From the NCBI RefSeq assembly GCF_001039355.2, contig NW_019775727.1:70704-134703 (forward strand): a stretch of DNA of 64,000 nt. Direction: 5' to 3'. The notes beneath the pieces were generated by a model. That model ran no database searches and was not told the DNA's origin. It worked only from the letters and a program-made list of their open reading frames with translations. This DNA comes from Lingula anatina. Taxonomy: Eukaryota > Brachiopoda > Lingulata > Lingulida > Lingulidae. Positions 13,008-28,040 of the stretch are shown in pieces. The translations under genes were made by a program, and so were the position numbers. The first letter of the stretch is position 1; each line of letters starts with the position of its first letter.

Positions 13008-16000
13008 ATGAGCGTGTTCGTGCGTGCGTGTTTTTTGATGCATTCTAAGTTTAGAGATGTTCATGTTTGTGAAAGTGTATGAAGATCTTCGACCTTTATT
13101 CATGTTGATGCATGTGGGTTTGGGTATGATGAGATTGTGTAAAGAGGAATATTAACGCCGGAAATCTTACCATCCACGTCTTAAAATTGTATCATAGAAA
13201 TTGCATAAAGTTCGTCACGATAACGTATTTCCTGTTGTAAAAGCGTACATATTGTAATAAAAAGTACGATAAGTTCAGTTGGAGGCAATGTACATAATAA
13301 TATGCTGATTGCTCGTAACTGTTATGTTGCTATGATATTGGCTGTAGCTAGGCTGATTTCATATACGTTTTCTATTCCATTTAAGCCACTGCCTACAGAC
13401 TGACAAGCAGCTATTACGGCCGCGCAGAGGCTCACAAGTTTGGACGGTGGGGAAAGACATGCGTCGACAACTGGGACGACAACCAAGCCAAGGTGTTTTG
13501 TAAGGAGAAAGGGTTCTCCACGGGGTATGCCAGTTCCTGGAAGCAGGCGCCGTGGCCGACGTTCGTCAAGGACTTCAGTTGTGCAGGAACTGAGGGCAGT
13601 TTGTCCCAGTGTGTGGGGTCTTTTGGTGCCACTAGCCGGTGCACGGATACCACGCGTTCAGCAGTCGCGTATTGTACGCAAGATACACAAGGTGAGGATT
13701 TCTGATGTAGGAATGTTGCACATGTAACCCCACTCCCAGCCACCCCTAAAATCATAATATAAAATAAAATTAACTGATTTGTTGAATTGGTGGAAACACA
13801 TGATCCCATTTGAGAATTTAGCTGAAATCCAGATCGCAGAAATACAATGAATATCAAATATTTTACCTGAAACTACATTTGTCGGTCGATTGCAGCCCCG
13901 GTAGAAATTTCAGATGGGACTCTGCGCTTAAAATCATGCAGCTTACATAACCATTTGCACAGTTAATAAAAGGTTAATTTTCTTCTCATTTTAAATATGC
14001 TTTCGTCCTGCTACTCAATTTTTATATTATTATGTTTTCTGTTAGTTTTGGACGCATGTCCAGCTGGCTGGAAAGTATTCAACAACACGTGTTACCTGTT
14101 CCATACTACGGGACCTAAGGACTGGACACAAGCACACGACCACTGTAACAACCTCAACGCGGAGCTGGTGTCATTTGGCTCTGAAGAAGAAAAGGTCGGT
14201 GCTTGTCACTCTGGGTTCAATATGACATAAGTTAAATTTTAATAAAAGTGGAAAGAAACGACACCAGCTTGTGCAGTGTCAAGATATTTTAACAACATTC
14301 CATGTTTCGGAGTTAAGGAGTCTTCTTTGGCGGAAGTGTTTTATTCTGTGTTTTAGTAGCCTTCAAATCGCCAAAGCTTTTTTTAAATACGAATAAAGTT
14401 ACAGCAGAATGAATGAAATAATGTTAACTGATACGTGATTGAAAACAGAAGATGAATGTCTCTGTGTAATGATATACCTAAATTGAATGCGGTGAGAAAC
14501 TTTTATTTTATATGTTTTTATTCTGATTATCTAGACCTGGGTGATGTCCACCATGCTGGCCACAGCTAACAGTGGTTACATGATCGGTCTGAGTGACCAG
14601 GACCACCATGGCTACTTCATATGGCTGGACGGGACGGCCAACTGGCTGGCCAATACAATGTGAGGGCCCGCATTTTCTAATGCTGAACCTGGTTTATTTT
14701 ACGCAATGTTCAACTTAAAAGTCAAATAGATACATGTAGAACAGTTATTCCAGTGTGACATCCCGCCGACTTTACTACGCAGTGTACTGACATAATGTGT
14801 ACAAAAATACTACTGCAGCAAGAAAACATGTCTTTTTATCTAAAACTTTAAATTTTCTTCAGCCCATGGGGTAGTGGGGAGCCAACTGGAGCGACGCATT
14901 GTGTCGAAGCGCGCACAACAAACCTGCTTCACGTGATAGCATGCACGGGAGTCACGCGTAATTTTGTATGCGAGAAGAAGCGAGGTGAGTTTAAGCCTGT
15001 GGCCTCTATTAGCCGTTGTCTAAAATTTATTGATATTTTTTCGTAGCCTCATTATATCTAATTATTTCTTAAGGTTCTTTAAAAAAATGTTTTTATCCAT
15101 TTGTCGTATTTCTTTTTTATGAAACTGTAAGCATGGAAAGCCCCAATCTTTAACTTTTAACTCTTTCGGTAATACACCCCTTGTCATTCTACTCTGTGGG
15201 AAAACTGAAATTATTTCCAGTTGTTTGATGTACATGTTTAATTACTGACTGGATAAAATTGATGATTATTGTTATTGTTATACTGAGAATAAATTATTAT
15301 GAAAATGGGTCAAATAATTACATGTACAACCAGTTATGTTATTTTCCGTTTAAGATGTAGTATTGAAAATCGCCAAGTGAAATAATAAGATTTGGGCTTA
15401 CGCACAAAAATGTTTTGTTGCAGACGACGTCAGCTTTCGGTTCGGCGGGAAAGGCGTCAACTTCGGTCCGGTTGAGGCGGCTATCGCCGGTCATTGGGGG
15501 TCAGTTTGCCGAACGTACTGGGACAGCACGCATGCCCAGCGACTCTGCCAAGAATTGGGCTACACTGGATGGAAGGCATACGCGTACACGCAGTTTGAGA
15601 CGCCCTATCGGCCCTTCAGGTACACCATGGACCACGGCTGTGGGCGTCCCCCGAGCCGCCATGATCACCCCCTGAGTGCGTGTAATCATTATGGTTATGG
15701 GTGGAACTATTGCGGGTCCCAGTACAGTAGTAAGGCTGCTTCGGCTGTTTGTTTCAACCATGATGCAGGTAAGTGTTGTTTAGGGCACTTTATTTACATG
15801 GAAGTCAGAGTCGCCTTGCGGTGTTCCTTAATGATATCCATACATCTCCCAGCGTGTACTAAAAATTCTTCACTCATCTTGCTTAACTGTATCCCCCCTC
15901 CCCCGTACTGTAAATGCCAGTTTCTTTAAATCGTTTTTTTTTTGTGGACACAAATGAGCAAAATGGAATATAAACTGAAGGGTTACATGGGTTAAAATGC

Positions 16001-18901
16001 CTGTGCGATATTTTATTCCAATAGTATCTATAAAATGGACAATCTTTGGGGGATCTTGTTTTATAAATGTATTTTTGCATCAATTTCATGAAATCAATCA
16101 AGCCAAATACATGTAATCTATGTTAAACAGTAATTCAATTGAACTTTGTTCAGACCAATAAAATGCAAAGAGACTAAATGTTATGTCCAGACACAAATAA
16201 GCTCGGATAGGACAGTTGCAAAATGTTTTATCTATCCTGTGTCTATTCCTTTTTGTCTTTCAGATCAAACATTGACCTTTTCTACCATTGGCCACAATCC
16301 TAGGTTTTACGAATATCTAGATATGAATGTGGAAAACAGAAACTTCATCATCATTGAATGCAAGATTTGTAACGACATGCATGTTGGTTTGGCGGAATTT
16401 TGGGGTGAACAGGTAGGTTTTTTGTACGGATAATCAGCCTCAGTGCTTCAAACTCGGCCAAAAAGAGACTCAAAGTACGAAAAATAACATGTGCTGTAAG
16501 GTAGGAAATCCTCCACTTAAACTCGTCACAACCAATGACAGTTAACTTTAAAGTTTAAAAACAGATATGACAAAATGGACATGTGTTAATATATACATGT
16601 ACCTTAACATACTTTAGTAAAAGGACATTTTATGGCATTATTAAGGGTGAACACTCGGGTTTCCCTGCTGCTCTACTGCAGTTCAGATACTGTGCATCTC
16701 GCCTCGGCCCGTCATTCTAAGCCGGAGGTGACACACGCACAGCCGCCTTATATTCTTTAACGTGATCGATCTGAAGGATAAAGTTTAACTTAGATTATGT
16801 TCAGGCATCTTCAATTTTCTGGGAACAGGTACCTCTTTATGTTTCGCTCATAAAATCGTGTTATTTGCCTCATTTGAATATGCCACCAACATGTATATGA
16901 ATGTTGTCTATATTTGCAATCATATTTGTGATCGCTTTCGCAGACGAACATCTACGAGATTGTCATAAGCGGGTGGGGTAACACACAGAGTGCAATACGT
17001 GGAGAGCTTGGCACAGACCAAAGGGCTGTCGCAAGCACCAGTGGCTTCGTTAACTGCAACCAGTTTAGGACGTTTTGGTTCGGATGGCACAATAACAAAC
17101 TGGAGGTGGGGCAGGGAGAAACGTACGGAGAAAATCGGTTTCTGTTCCACCAAGACCAACAGCCAAGACCAATTTCTTACGTAGCCGTCAACAGCTTTAC
17201 CATTGCTGGTGATTGGAAAAGTACGGTGATATAATATTTGATCTGTGCATGAGCGTACTGTTTCCTTTACCTAACTCTTTTCTACAATTTTTGAAACTTT
17301 GATCAGGAAAAACAAGATAAGTTTTGCGTATGATATTGAAAATAACATTGAGGATCCAGCATTTTGCAAAAGGATTGGGGCGGGTGCGTAGATAAAGAAG
17401 CGTAATCCTCAATTCACTCTGCAATTTTTAAGAAGAAAACAGAGACACGTTTATGGAAAACATAAAACATAGGGGTTGAAAGTGTTTCATCTATTTCTTT
17501 CTTTATCTTTCTTTCCTTTGTTGCTTGCTGTACTTATAAAGGGGTAGGGAAAAGGGATATACATGTAAACTAAGATGATGCAATAACCCCTCCTCCTAAG
17601 TTCGCCACATCATAAGACAGGGTCGTTGAAAACTATTGTCACCCTTTGTACGCCAGAAAAACTACTTATCTTTACTTGAAATCTAGACCTACTGAATATT
17701 ACCAGTAAAGTTACAACATTTAGACCTACTTGAGGTGGTCAATCCTGTTGAAACATAACACTTCTTTCTCTCTCCAGTTCGCCTGCCGGACTGTCCACAT
17801 GGCTATTACCCCGGCCCTCTGTCTACCAATGCATGTTACAAGTTTGTTACCCAGGCAGCAAGTCACCAGGATGCTCAGAGAGACTGTTGGCATGACAACG
17901 CCGATCTCGTGACGTATGCAAGTGATGTCGAGAGGGTAGGCTTAGACATTTGACGTGACGAATTAAAGGAAAATTAATATGTCGTTAGATGTTATAATGA
18001 TACACTGTATATGATGACAATATAGCCATTGTCCATTTTCTGATGTTAAAGATATCAGATTTAATGGCATACCGCGTTTCTTTCGCGTTTATTTTTCATA
18101 ACATCAATATCAAAGATGGCGGATATTTTTTAAAATACATGCAATATAATTGGTTAAAGATTATGTACATTTGATTTGAAGTCAATTATTTTTGTCGTAA
18201 ATAGAAGATGTACACCGCATAACAGATATAGTCTTTCATATAGTCTTTCAGATAAATGCTGTTCATGTGTAAAACAACACAATGTTGCCTCTCTTTTAGT
18301 CAGGCGCTGGTTAGACATTAATCACACTCTTTGAAACATAGGTTCAAATAACGTTCGTTTGTTAATTTTTTCCATAATTGTGATTTTTAAGCTGTGGGCA
18401 GAAGCGCGCATGCGGGACAATGGCGGCGGGTGGTGGCATATTGGAATGAGTTACCTTGGTAACGAGAAAGGAGACTTCCAATGGGTAGATGGCACAGCCA
18501 TGGTTGACTCTATCCTGTAAGTTCAAAAGTCCATTTTTACCAACATTTATCAGTTGAACAAGTCTCTCTCTCTCAAAATAAAAAAAAGATTTTTTCCATG
18601 AATAAAATAAAACATTCCTTTATTTTCCATTTCGGACAACGGATACTTAACTTTATGTGATTTCTTGATATGGGCATCCCTTGCATGTCACGCATTATAT
18701 TAATTGATATTTATGTCGAGCAATTCTTGTGAAACCGATTTTTTCTTTGATTTTAGTTTTAGCTTAAATGAATACAATCTAGCTATACACGTAGAATCTT
18801 CTCGTGTCTCAAACAAATGACCGACATTGCACCTATATAGGCTTAAAAAACTGTCCTAGCTCAAAGTCTTCAAGTTTAGCAGACACTGGTGGCAAGTATT
18901 T

Positions 18902-18990
<89 letters not shown>

Positions 18991-21900
18991 GCGTTTTCTT
19001 TACATTTTTGAGATATGCATATATAGTCACATGCTTATACATGTACCAGTACGATATATAGCATTGCATGATGCAGGGTATGCAGAACAAGTTGAACCAA
19101 TTTTTTAAAAATAGGAAATGGGAGTCCAACGAGCCAAATGGCGATGGTGCTTGCATACGGACGCTCAGCGACTCAAATGATGCAAACGCAATGTTGAGTG
19201 ACTGTGTGTGCAGCGACCTTTTGAAGTACACGTGTAAAAAACCGAGAGGTAAGATTTCTGATATTTCAGTAACGATGGCCCTTTGAATAAACTAACAAAT
19301 ACGGGTATATAAAATGCAAGGTCAAGTCTTTTTTTCAAAGGGATCCTCAAACGGATTTCATTTGTTAGAGATATCATAGGTTTAATTTAGGGAGCCTTTT
19401 TTATTGTTATTATTAGGATTCCCCATAGGGGAATACTATTGTTTTTGGTAGTATTATTATTCTTTCCGCGCGTTTTTTTTTCGCAAAAAATCTGAAATAA
19501 TTATCATAGGTAGCCTATGGTCAGAATATGCCACAGAACCAGTTTCAGTGACCTTGACCTACTTTTCAAGGTCACAGGGGCTTTTAAAGGCAAAAATTGT
19601 AAAATTTGAAATTGCCATTAGGCCTAAAGTATAAGCCATATGGCTAAGAGCCTTATGGCCAGTGATACTGAGGTGAATCCACAGATAATGACCTACTTTT
19701 ATGCAAGTAGGTCAAGGTAAAGGTCGCTAATGGGCAAACGGGCTCAAAAAAGGTTTGTTTCCGAGATCTCAAGAACCGGAAGGCCCAGAGCCCCAATCAT
19801 AGTGGCAAATGATGCCCTATATATATATATCTAAGGTTAGCCGTACTTTGGTAGCTACTGCTTAATTACTTTTTTTAATATAGATTTTTAAATATTTATG
19901 ACATTGCAGAAATCTTGAGTTTGGCAATTTCTTCATGAAACACTGGTTTTTGGTCATAGCATGCTAAAGTAAACTACCCCAAACATATACCCAAAACCCC
20001 CAAATCAAATGTCAAATTTGACCTTGACCCTCATTTTCAAGGTCATTTGGCTATTTCATGGAGAATTATTGACGTGGGCTAAAAGTGATGTTTTGTTGAC
20101 CCCCCCCAATTCGCACATGCTCTTTCAGAATATGGGATCAAATTTAACCCGTGACCTTCACATGACCTTGTAAGAGCATTTCCACGCCTATTTTGCAGGG
20201 GAATCCTCCGCCACTGGCTTTAGCCAGTTGCAGTCTAGTTATTCTTGTTGCTATTGTTGTCTTTGTTATTCACGCAGTATTTAAAAATTACCAATGTGCA
20301 GTGAAATGTTATTCTGGTTAAAAAATCTTGCTCACATTTATCACAGGAAATACCCAGCGTCTGTTTGTGTACCGCTGGGGCGACATTCGCTCCCCTGGTT
20401 ACCCATTGTCTGACTACCCTGTCAGTGTGACGTATAACTGGTACATCCGGGTACCAAAGGAGAGACACGTGGCCTTGAAGTTCGCACGAATCAGTTTGGA
20501 GGGAACGAATGGGGCGTGTACCAAGGATTATGTCGAGGTATGTTGATGTAAACGTTTGGGGGGGAATATTTGATTATTCACACAAGCTCAAGTGCGCAAA
20601 CAACAACTAAAGCCATATGAAAACCATGAAAAGCATAAAATTATAGACGCACACAAGATGTATACAAAGAAGTGTTTTTTTATTTACTGCGAAGCGTACA
20701 TGCTCGCTTTAAATGGCGTACAAAACACATTATCTTCATTTATTATTTAATTTTTTTTTCATTTATTTATTTTTGAAAAGTCTAACATTGTATCACATAA
20801 ACATATTTTAGGTTCGTGACGGCCATGACAGTAATGCGGCCATCATAGGGAAGTACTGCGGTGACGTCATGATCCCATTGATCAGGTCCAGTAGCAATAA
20901 GCTATGGGTTAAATTTGTCTCAGACGGGGACACCACCTCGGAGGGGTTCGCCGCGTCCATTGTGGCAGGTAAGCAGCTGATATGCCCTTACGTTTATGTT
21001 TTCTTGTATTAACTCATAGCGTACATGTATCTATGCAGGGGAGTAGCGGTACATATGGTCACTCACCTCCTCTCTTCACCTCGGAGATACGCCTTTCTTC
21101 CTCCCAAAAATTATTTCTATCAGGCAGATCGTAGACATGCCTCAGAATTGCACCACACCCCCAACCAACAGTCATTAACGAAAGTCTTGTTTGGTCAGTG
21201 AATCCATAGTGCGGGTTATCACCTTTATTTTTGTATATGTCAGTTTTTGTTATATTTCCAGTACATACTGTAGCACATATCATGCTGAAAGCGATACGTT
21301 TACAGTGAACATTTAACTATACGTCGAATTATTAAAAAACAAATTTCTGTGCGGTGCCATCGTAATATCTCACGGATTGCTTACATTAAATGCATGTTTT
21401 ATCATAAGAACAACTACTGAAACCATCTTCCCAAAATAAGAATTTTCCAATATAGTCAGTCTTTATGCGATTAACTTTTCTTTTAAATAGAATGTGGAGT
21501 CGGATATGAGCGCAGCGTCTGGACGAAAACCGCCGACCTGAGCAGTCTGTCCGGCAAGGATTTCATGGTGAGGACAGCCAGTTCAGTTGCAGATTGTCAG
21601 ATGGCCTGTGACAAGGACTACACGTGTTACGCGGTGTACTTTGACTCTGCTAACGCCATGTGCTACATGCAGCTGAGAGGGCTTGCCGGCATGAGGGTGC
21701 AACTGGGGGATGTCAGTTTGGAGAAATACGAGCATGAGTGTCAAGGTAGGGAAGGGATTGTTGCTTATTGCATATTTATAATTTAAACTGTATTCATACT
21801 CGAACATTTTGGAAGTCATAGGATAGAATGATGGGGAATACACAAGTTGTATAGGAATTTCAAATTGGTGATATGGTTGCTAGAAACATTTACAGTGCTT

Positions 21901-24900
21901 GAGTAGACTGGTTGATTGAGTGATTGATTTAAACAGGCTTGTAAACTCTTGTAATTCTTTGGAAGATTGATTCATTGATAAAGATAGGAGAAGAAATATA
22001 TCAAATATTTTAAAACATGAGATACTACCATGTACTCATGCAAAACTTTTACTTTTTACAGCTTGTTCTCGTCTCTGGACATCGTCCACCGGCTATTACA
22101 CCACACATTTACTGGACAGTCGTGACCAGATGACGCTGGATGACTGTAAACAATGGTGTCAGGACACGCCCTCCTGTCAATCAATCGATTATCTCGATGG
22201 CAACCAAAGATGTTACCTACGATACGGAAGCCTCGCCACTGGAGGAGCGCTTAACACTAACGCCGCCTATGTTCATTATGAAACATCTTGTGAAGGTATG
22301 TCATTGGTAAATTTTCATCATGAAGTAACAGTAAGCACTCTCGATCATGTTTTATTGCTCCATTTTCCCTTTGATGCAAAAATGTTTTTAATATGTAATA
22401 AATACTTTTTAATGTTTCATGGTTTCAAAACATGATGTAAGCTGTAAAACATTCCTCTTTTTTGCAGCGATTGCTTTTCAGCTTAATTTCAAAACGATAA
22501 GACTATCGTATTCTTTTCTCTAGCGCATACTCGTTGTTTTACCGTTGCAATTTCTCCATATGGTCGCATGCCACAGGCATGAGTTTAATTAATTAATAAA
22601 TTTGTGTAATAGAAAGATGGGGTACCTTTTTATGATTACATTTCGCTTTTAGCTGTGACAGTACGATTACAAGACGGTGGTACCTGGTACGGTCGAGTTG
22701 AAGTATTTAACAACGCAACTAATACCTGGGGAACCATATGTCAGACGTACTTCACCAACAAGGAAGCAGATGTCGTTTGCAGACAACTGGGGTTTTTCGG
22801 CGGTCGAAGAAACGAGAAGTTTGATTCCAGTATCCCTGTGTATCTTGACCACGTGGACTGTACTGGCGCAGAGACATCTATCGAGCAGTGCATGTACCAT
22901 GGGAGTCGGCTGGTACAGTTCCGCCACTCTGATTGGACAGTCCTTGGCGCATGCAGTGATGCCGCTGTCTACTGCTGGCAAGAAAAAGGTATATCGATTT
23001 TTGTCGGGAATTCCCTTTTCTTAATCGTGTCTTTTAGCTTGTGTTTTAGGTTCGTTTTTAGAGGCAACATGTATATTTTAACACTGGGGAGTTTTCTATG
23101 CACTTTTTAAATATTTTCTTATTTCAGTTAAAATGTACGGGGATAACAGAGTTCATGTCGCAAAATACTCCATATTTAATAGTTCTTGATTGCATTAAGA
23201 ATACTTTTTCCATGAAAACATTTACCATAGCCAATTGGACCCGTTCCTTTCATTCAAAGCAACGAATCAGAAAGCAGACCCTACATCTTTTTTTCTAATT
23301 GTGTTCGGTACGTGCGAAAGTATTACCCTCTTTGGGCAAGATCGTTTATTTTGACTAATAACATATATTTTCTCCTTCATAGTAAAATGTGCCACCGATA
23401 CAATCACGCGTTGGTGTTCAACTTGGTTTTTATTCTAGGTCCTGAATTTCGACTGGTCCCTGGTCCAAACTATGGGCGCCTTGAAATGGCGATTGATGAG
23501 AACTGGGGGACAATTTGCTGGTCGCACTTTAACTGGCATGAAGCGAGGATGGTTTGCCGCAACATGGGGTACATTGGTACGTGCATGTGCCTAGCGATTG
23601 GTTCCAATCGAACATGATGTCATTGGTTAAGGGATAGATAGACCGATAGACAGACAGACAGATAGATAGATACATGCAGATGTGCAGTGATAAAGAGAAA
23701 GAAAGCTCTAAAATTGAAATTTGATATATTCTCATTTGAATGTTTGTTCAAGTTCGCTCGCAACTGCGATTAAATGACTCGACGCCAATAAAGACTGACA
23801 GATATTTGATGTGCTGGAGAACATCATGTAAATTTCTGAATGTATCTGTCATTTTGCATCAGTCAGAATGAAAAGAAAAAAAATTGACAAATTAAGATAG
23901 TTGCTCAAATGATTTCGCGTATAAGTTTCAATTGCGCATGTAATTTGTCTATCCTAACGTTAACGGTCTATTGAAATTCAGGTCATCTATTTCAAAAATC
24001 AATTTCGAAAACCACTCTTCCTGCTTCAATATTTCTAACTGACGTAGACGCGTATGGATATGTAGTGAGAGCCCGAAGCAGAGGTAAATTATTGTACCGA
24101 GTTTAATTTTCAGGGATACTATTTAAGACCTTGTCAAATCATGTTTCCAGATGGTCACGTTATTACTGAGATAGATGCTTATGGACAGGGGAGTGGACGA
24201 ATCTATATGAGAGGCCCTATTTGTACCGGGTCCGAGGCCTCTATCCTGGACTGCCCATTCTATCACGAAGGAATGAAGGAAAACGCCTGCGGTGGCAACC
24301 ATGCTTTAGACGTTGCTATATTTTGCTTTGTGTCGACGTCAAACAGTAGGTTTAATATATTTTCTATTACATTTGTTGAGTGAGTCGAGATATTCTGTGC
24401 GCGTTGTTATTTTTTATTTTTATCTTTTTATTGTTTTTGATTAAAACTGCAATGAAACAAATTTTATTGTCTATATCACAACTGCATTTACCTAAATATA
24501 CTTTGCGCCGAGATACAAATATCATGTATGAAATCCCCCAAACGATCTTATAATATTTCCTTCAGCTTGAAAATAAGAAACGTTGGGTGCTTTTACAACA
24601 CATTTTTATAAAAGATCTAGGAATTAAGTTAAACAAGGAAGTATGAGAAATCGGCTAAGCTTAATCCATCATTTTGATTGACAGGCGCTGTGTTGTACGG
24701 TCACTTTGGACGCGTGGAGTTCTGGATAAACGGCGTCTACAATCACAGACGTCCAGTGTGTGACGGCAGTTTCGACGACACCGACGCGACGGTCGTCTGC
24801 AGCGAACGCGGCTTTGACTCCGGGCACGCCGTTTGCTGTGGGTCGTCTTCACCCTGGGGACATAGCTCGAGTAAGAGCAACTGGCAGTGCACTGGCTCAG

Positions 24901-27900
24901 AGAGTTATCTTCTGGACTGTACACATACCGACTCTCACTGCTCTCACTATCACTCAGCAGCTGTGTTGTGTTACCAGTCTTCTATAACGTACGGTGAGTA
25001 ACTCACAACTGGTTGATGGTATAAAATGTAAATCTAAAGTCCTCATAGAAACTTAACGTGCTTTTCCCTATGAAGAATGACGTAAGTAGGCCTACATGTA
25101 GCTATCAAATGGTTGATGGTATAAAAGGAAGTCCAAAGTTTTTAAAGAGACATGGCGTAAGTACTTCACTAACAAATGGTTGACGATAAAAAATAAATTA
25201 AGTTTCTTAAGAGACTGTTGTTTGTACCTGTGCGGCGTGGAGTTTTTACCCTCAACGATGACGTCATAACTTCCAGGGCTCACGTTGCTGTGTCATGTGA
25301 TCAAGACGCATTGATGAAGGGTGTAAACGTCATACCTCTAGTCTCTTCAGAAACGATTAACCTCTTGGTCACCTTTACACACGTGGCAATGAAACCCCTA
25401 TCTCATCAATTTGTTCCATGTGTTGTATGAATTTCTGAAGGGCAAAACTGATGTACATGTACCAGCCATTCTTTTAACCCAAAGTAATATCCGAAGTAGT
25501 GAATTTGTTTTTTTATTCAGTCATTCATTAGTACTTATTTGTTTTGTATTTCATTGTAGTTGATTGGCCGTTTGGTCCGTAGATAAATTATAAATAATTT
25601 CATTTCATTTAAGTCAAAAAATAAGATATTTATTTTTGAATTTTGAATTAAAAATTTTCACTTAACCAGTCAAATAAAATTTTGAAGTAACATACAGACA
25701 TAGGAACTCACTTTATCATTTATTGAACCTCTTTTTACTCACTTTGGCATTTTAGGAACAGATGCCTTAATTTTCTTACATATTTTTCGTTTCAGCCAAT
25801 GAGTGGAAGCTTTCACGCGGCAACTGGGGGTTCCTGCAGGTGAAGTACAAGAATGCTTGGGGGATCGTCTGCGACGATGACTGGACGATAAACGACGCGA
25901 TGGTTCTCTGTGGGGCTAAGGGTTTTGACAGTGCTATTCCTTACGGTAACGGCGGCCTAGGGAGAGACTGGGGGCCACGGATCTTCTGGATTCAAAATCC
26001 TGTCTGCAACGGGAACGAGGCCAGTATATTTGAGTGCACGTTGGGAAGCATAGGTGGCGGCTACTACCCGACATGCGACCACATGGTTGGAGGGGTTGGT
26101 GTTTATTGTTATGATTCAGGCGCGGCCTCGTGTGAGTATTTTTTGCTATTGCTTTAAATAATGAATGGAAGCATAGAGTTCTAGTAGATACCCCTTCCCC
26201 TCAGATAAGAGCTTAACGGCTATTTATCAACATTACCCTTTCTTACACCTAATGCTGTGAACATGAATACACATTTCCTGCATGCGCTCCATATTCCTTA
26301 CATAGTATTCCAAATTATTTCAAACCAGCGTATAGCTTCCGTCTGGCTGACAGGACATCTACGTACGGCCGCCTCGAGGTGAACACTCTCGGGGAATGGG
26401 GGGCAGTCGGAGCGGACCCCAACCTTTCCCCCACCAGCCTGGCCAACCTAGCCGTGGTGGCCTGCAAATCAGTGGGCCTTGAAAATGGCACTGTGGTCTT
26501 CGGTAACCCAGTGGGTTATCCATGGCGACCCATATGGTTTTACAATGTCACGTGCACCGGAAGTGAGGCCTCTTTGGATGAGTGCCAGAGAGCGCCAATG
26601 AGCGAGGCTGCGCACTGGGACCGACGACTTGATGTCAGCATGGTGTGTTGGAATAACGCCAACCCGCCAGGTAACGATTCTGTTTTGTTAAATTTAACCA
26701 GTTGCATCATGGAATGATAGTTTCAAAATGAGATGAATGTTAAAAGTGTTAGAGAACCATTGTGAGAACCAATAATAAAAAAAGTGATGATGATGATGAT
26801 GGTGATAATATTAATAATTATTATTATGACTTATAGATTTAAAAAAATTACCTTTTACAGACATAACGATCAGCCTATCCAACGGTTATTATGGTAGAGT
26901 CTATATCCAGTACGGTAGCGATCATGCTGGAATCATATGTCAAGACGGCTGGGATGACGCCGATGCTACTGTGTTGTGTAGAACACTAGGATATTATGGC
27001 GGAGTTGCATCAGGTGAGACGGTCGATTGTGACATGCTTAGTACCCAGCAAACACATAACGTTATTATAACATTACCATAACGTCAATTTTACAAAAAAA
27101 AAAAAAAAACGTTATGGCCACGTGATGGTAACGCTATAAAACGTCAATGGCTAAAGGGCGGCTTTTACTTGTACAAACTAACGTTGACACGATAATTGGT
27201 CTGAAAATTTAGGCAAGTTTTGACTGAGAAAGGAGATCTTTTAGATCGGTCTTATTTTATAAATCCAAACACTCGCTGATGTCCGTACCAAGAAATTATA
27301 GGGTATTGAATCTGTCGAATCCACATAATGGTCTTGTTTATTAAGACCAGCGTATACGTGTGACTCTAATAACAAGAGTACTTGTTTATGTTGATTTCAG
27401 TGACATTGTTTTCTTGTCTTCTTAATCAAGGTTTACCGAGGCGGACCTACTCATACTGGCGACCCATTTTCATGACTAAGGTGGAATGTACTGGGAATGA
27501 AGCCAGCATATTTGATTGCCCATGGTCCATTTCGGCAGATCCTGACCTGTGTTATCTTGGAGATCACAGAACTCCTGCTGGGGTGGTCTGCTTTGACTCT
27601 GCTGGTATGGCTTTACTTGAAGAATTATATTATGAATAATTTTAATTTAGAAACTGAACCAACTGACTGATGGAGACTGGCGCAAGAAAAAATAAATATA
27701 ACATATATCTTTTATTCTTATGTTCTGTCCCAATTTCCAGAATCAAGCGTCATAGAATACCGCCTTACAGATGGGCACCCATACCGTGGTAGGATGGAGA
27801 TGTCCATGAACCATGTGTGGGGAACAGTGTGTATACATATTGATAGTTCTCACATAGATATATACTGCCAGTAAGTAGTTTCCACCGTGGATTTCACTGA

Positions 27901-28000
27901 CCACTTCTCATATCGATAGATCACGTAGTTTCTGCATGTCAATACCTAAGTATTTATCCCCTGGGATTCACAATCTGCTACACGTATATCGATACTTCTC

Positions 28001-28040
<40 letters not shown>

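Larger units (their letters stand above)
11118..13185 (+). repeat. Unit 2 of the 2.07 kb tandem repeat
   Basis: This is the second near-identical unit. Its right flank, not unit 1's, continues into the rest of the gene; its left flank is cut off by the N. That is the geometry of two overlapping contigs from different alleles placed end to end. Confidence 0.95.

Noticed and set aside
13432-13857. 141-residue minus-strand frame
   Set aside because: It is the antisense shadow of the SRCR 4 exon.
16264-17220. Calling the FAMeT domain an active farnesoic acid O-methyltransferase
   Set aside because: No S-adenosylmethionine-binding motif is visible, the domain is extracellular in these proteins, and the family name is historical.
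18804-19231. Long reading frames with Y-I-Y-I repeats on both strands
   Set aside because: They are translations of an (AT)n microsatellite. The same applies near 57759-57820 and 58722-58782.
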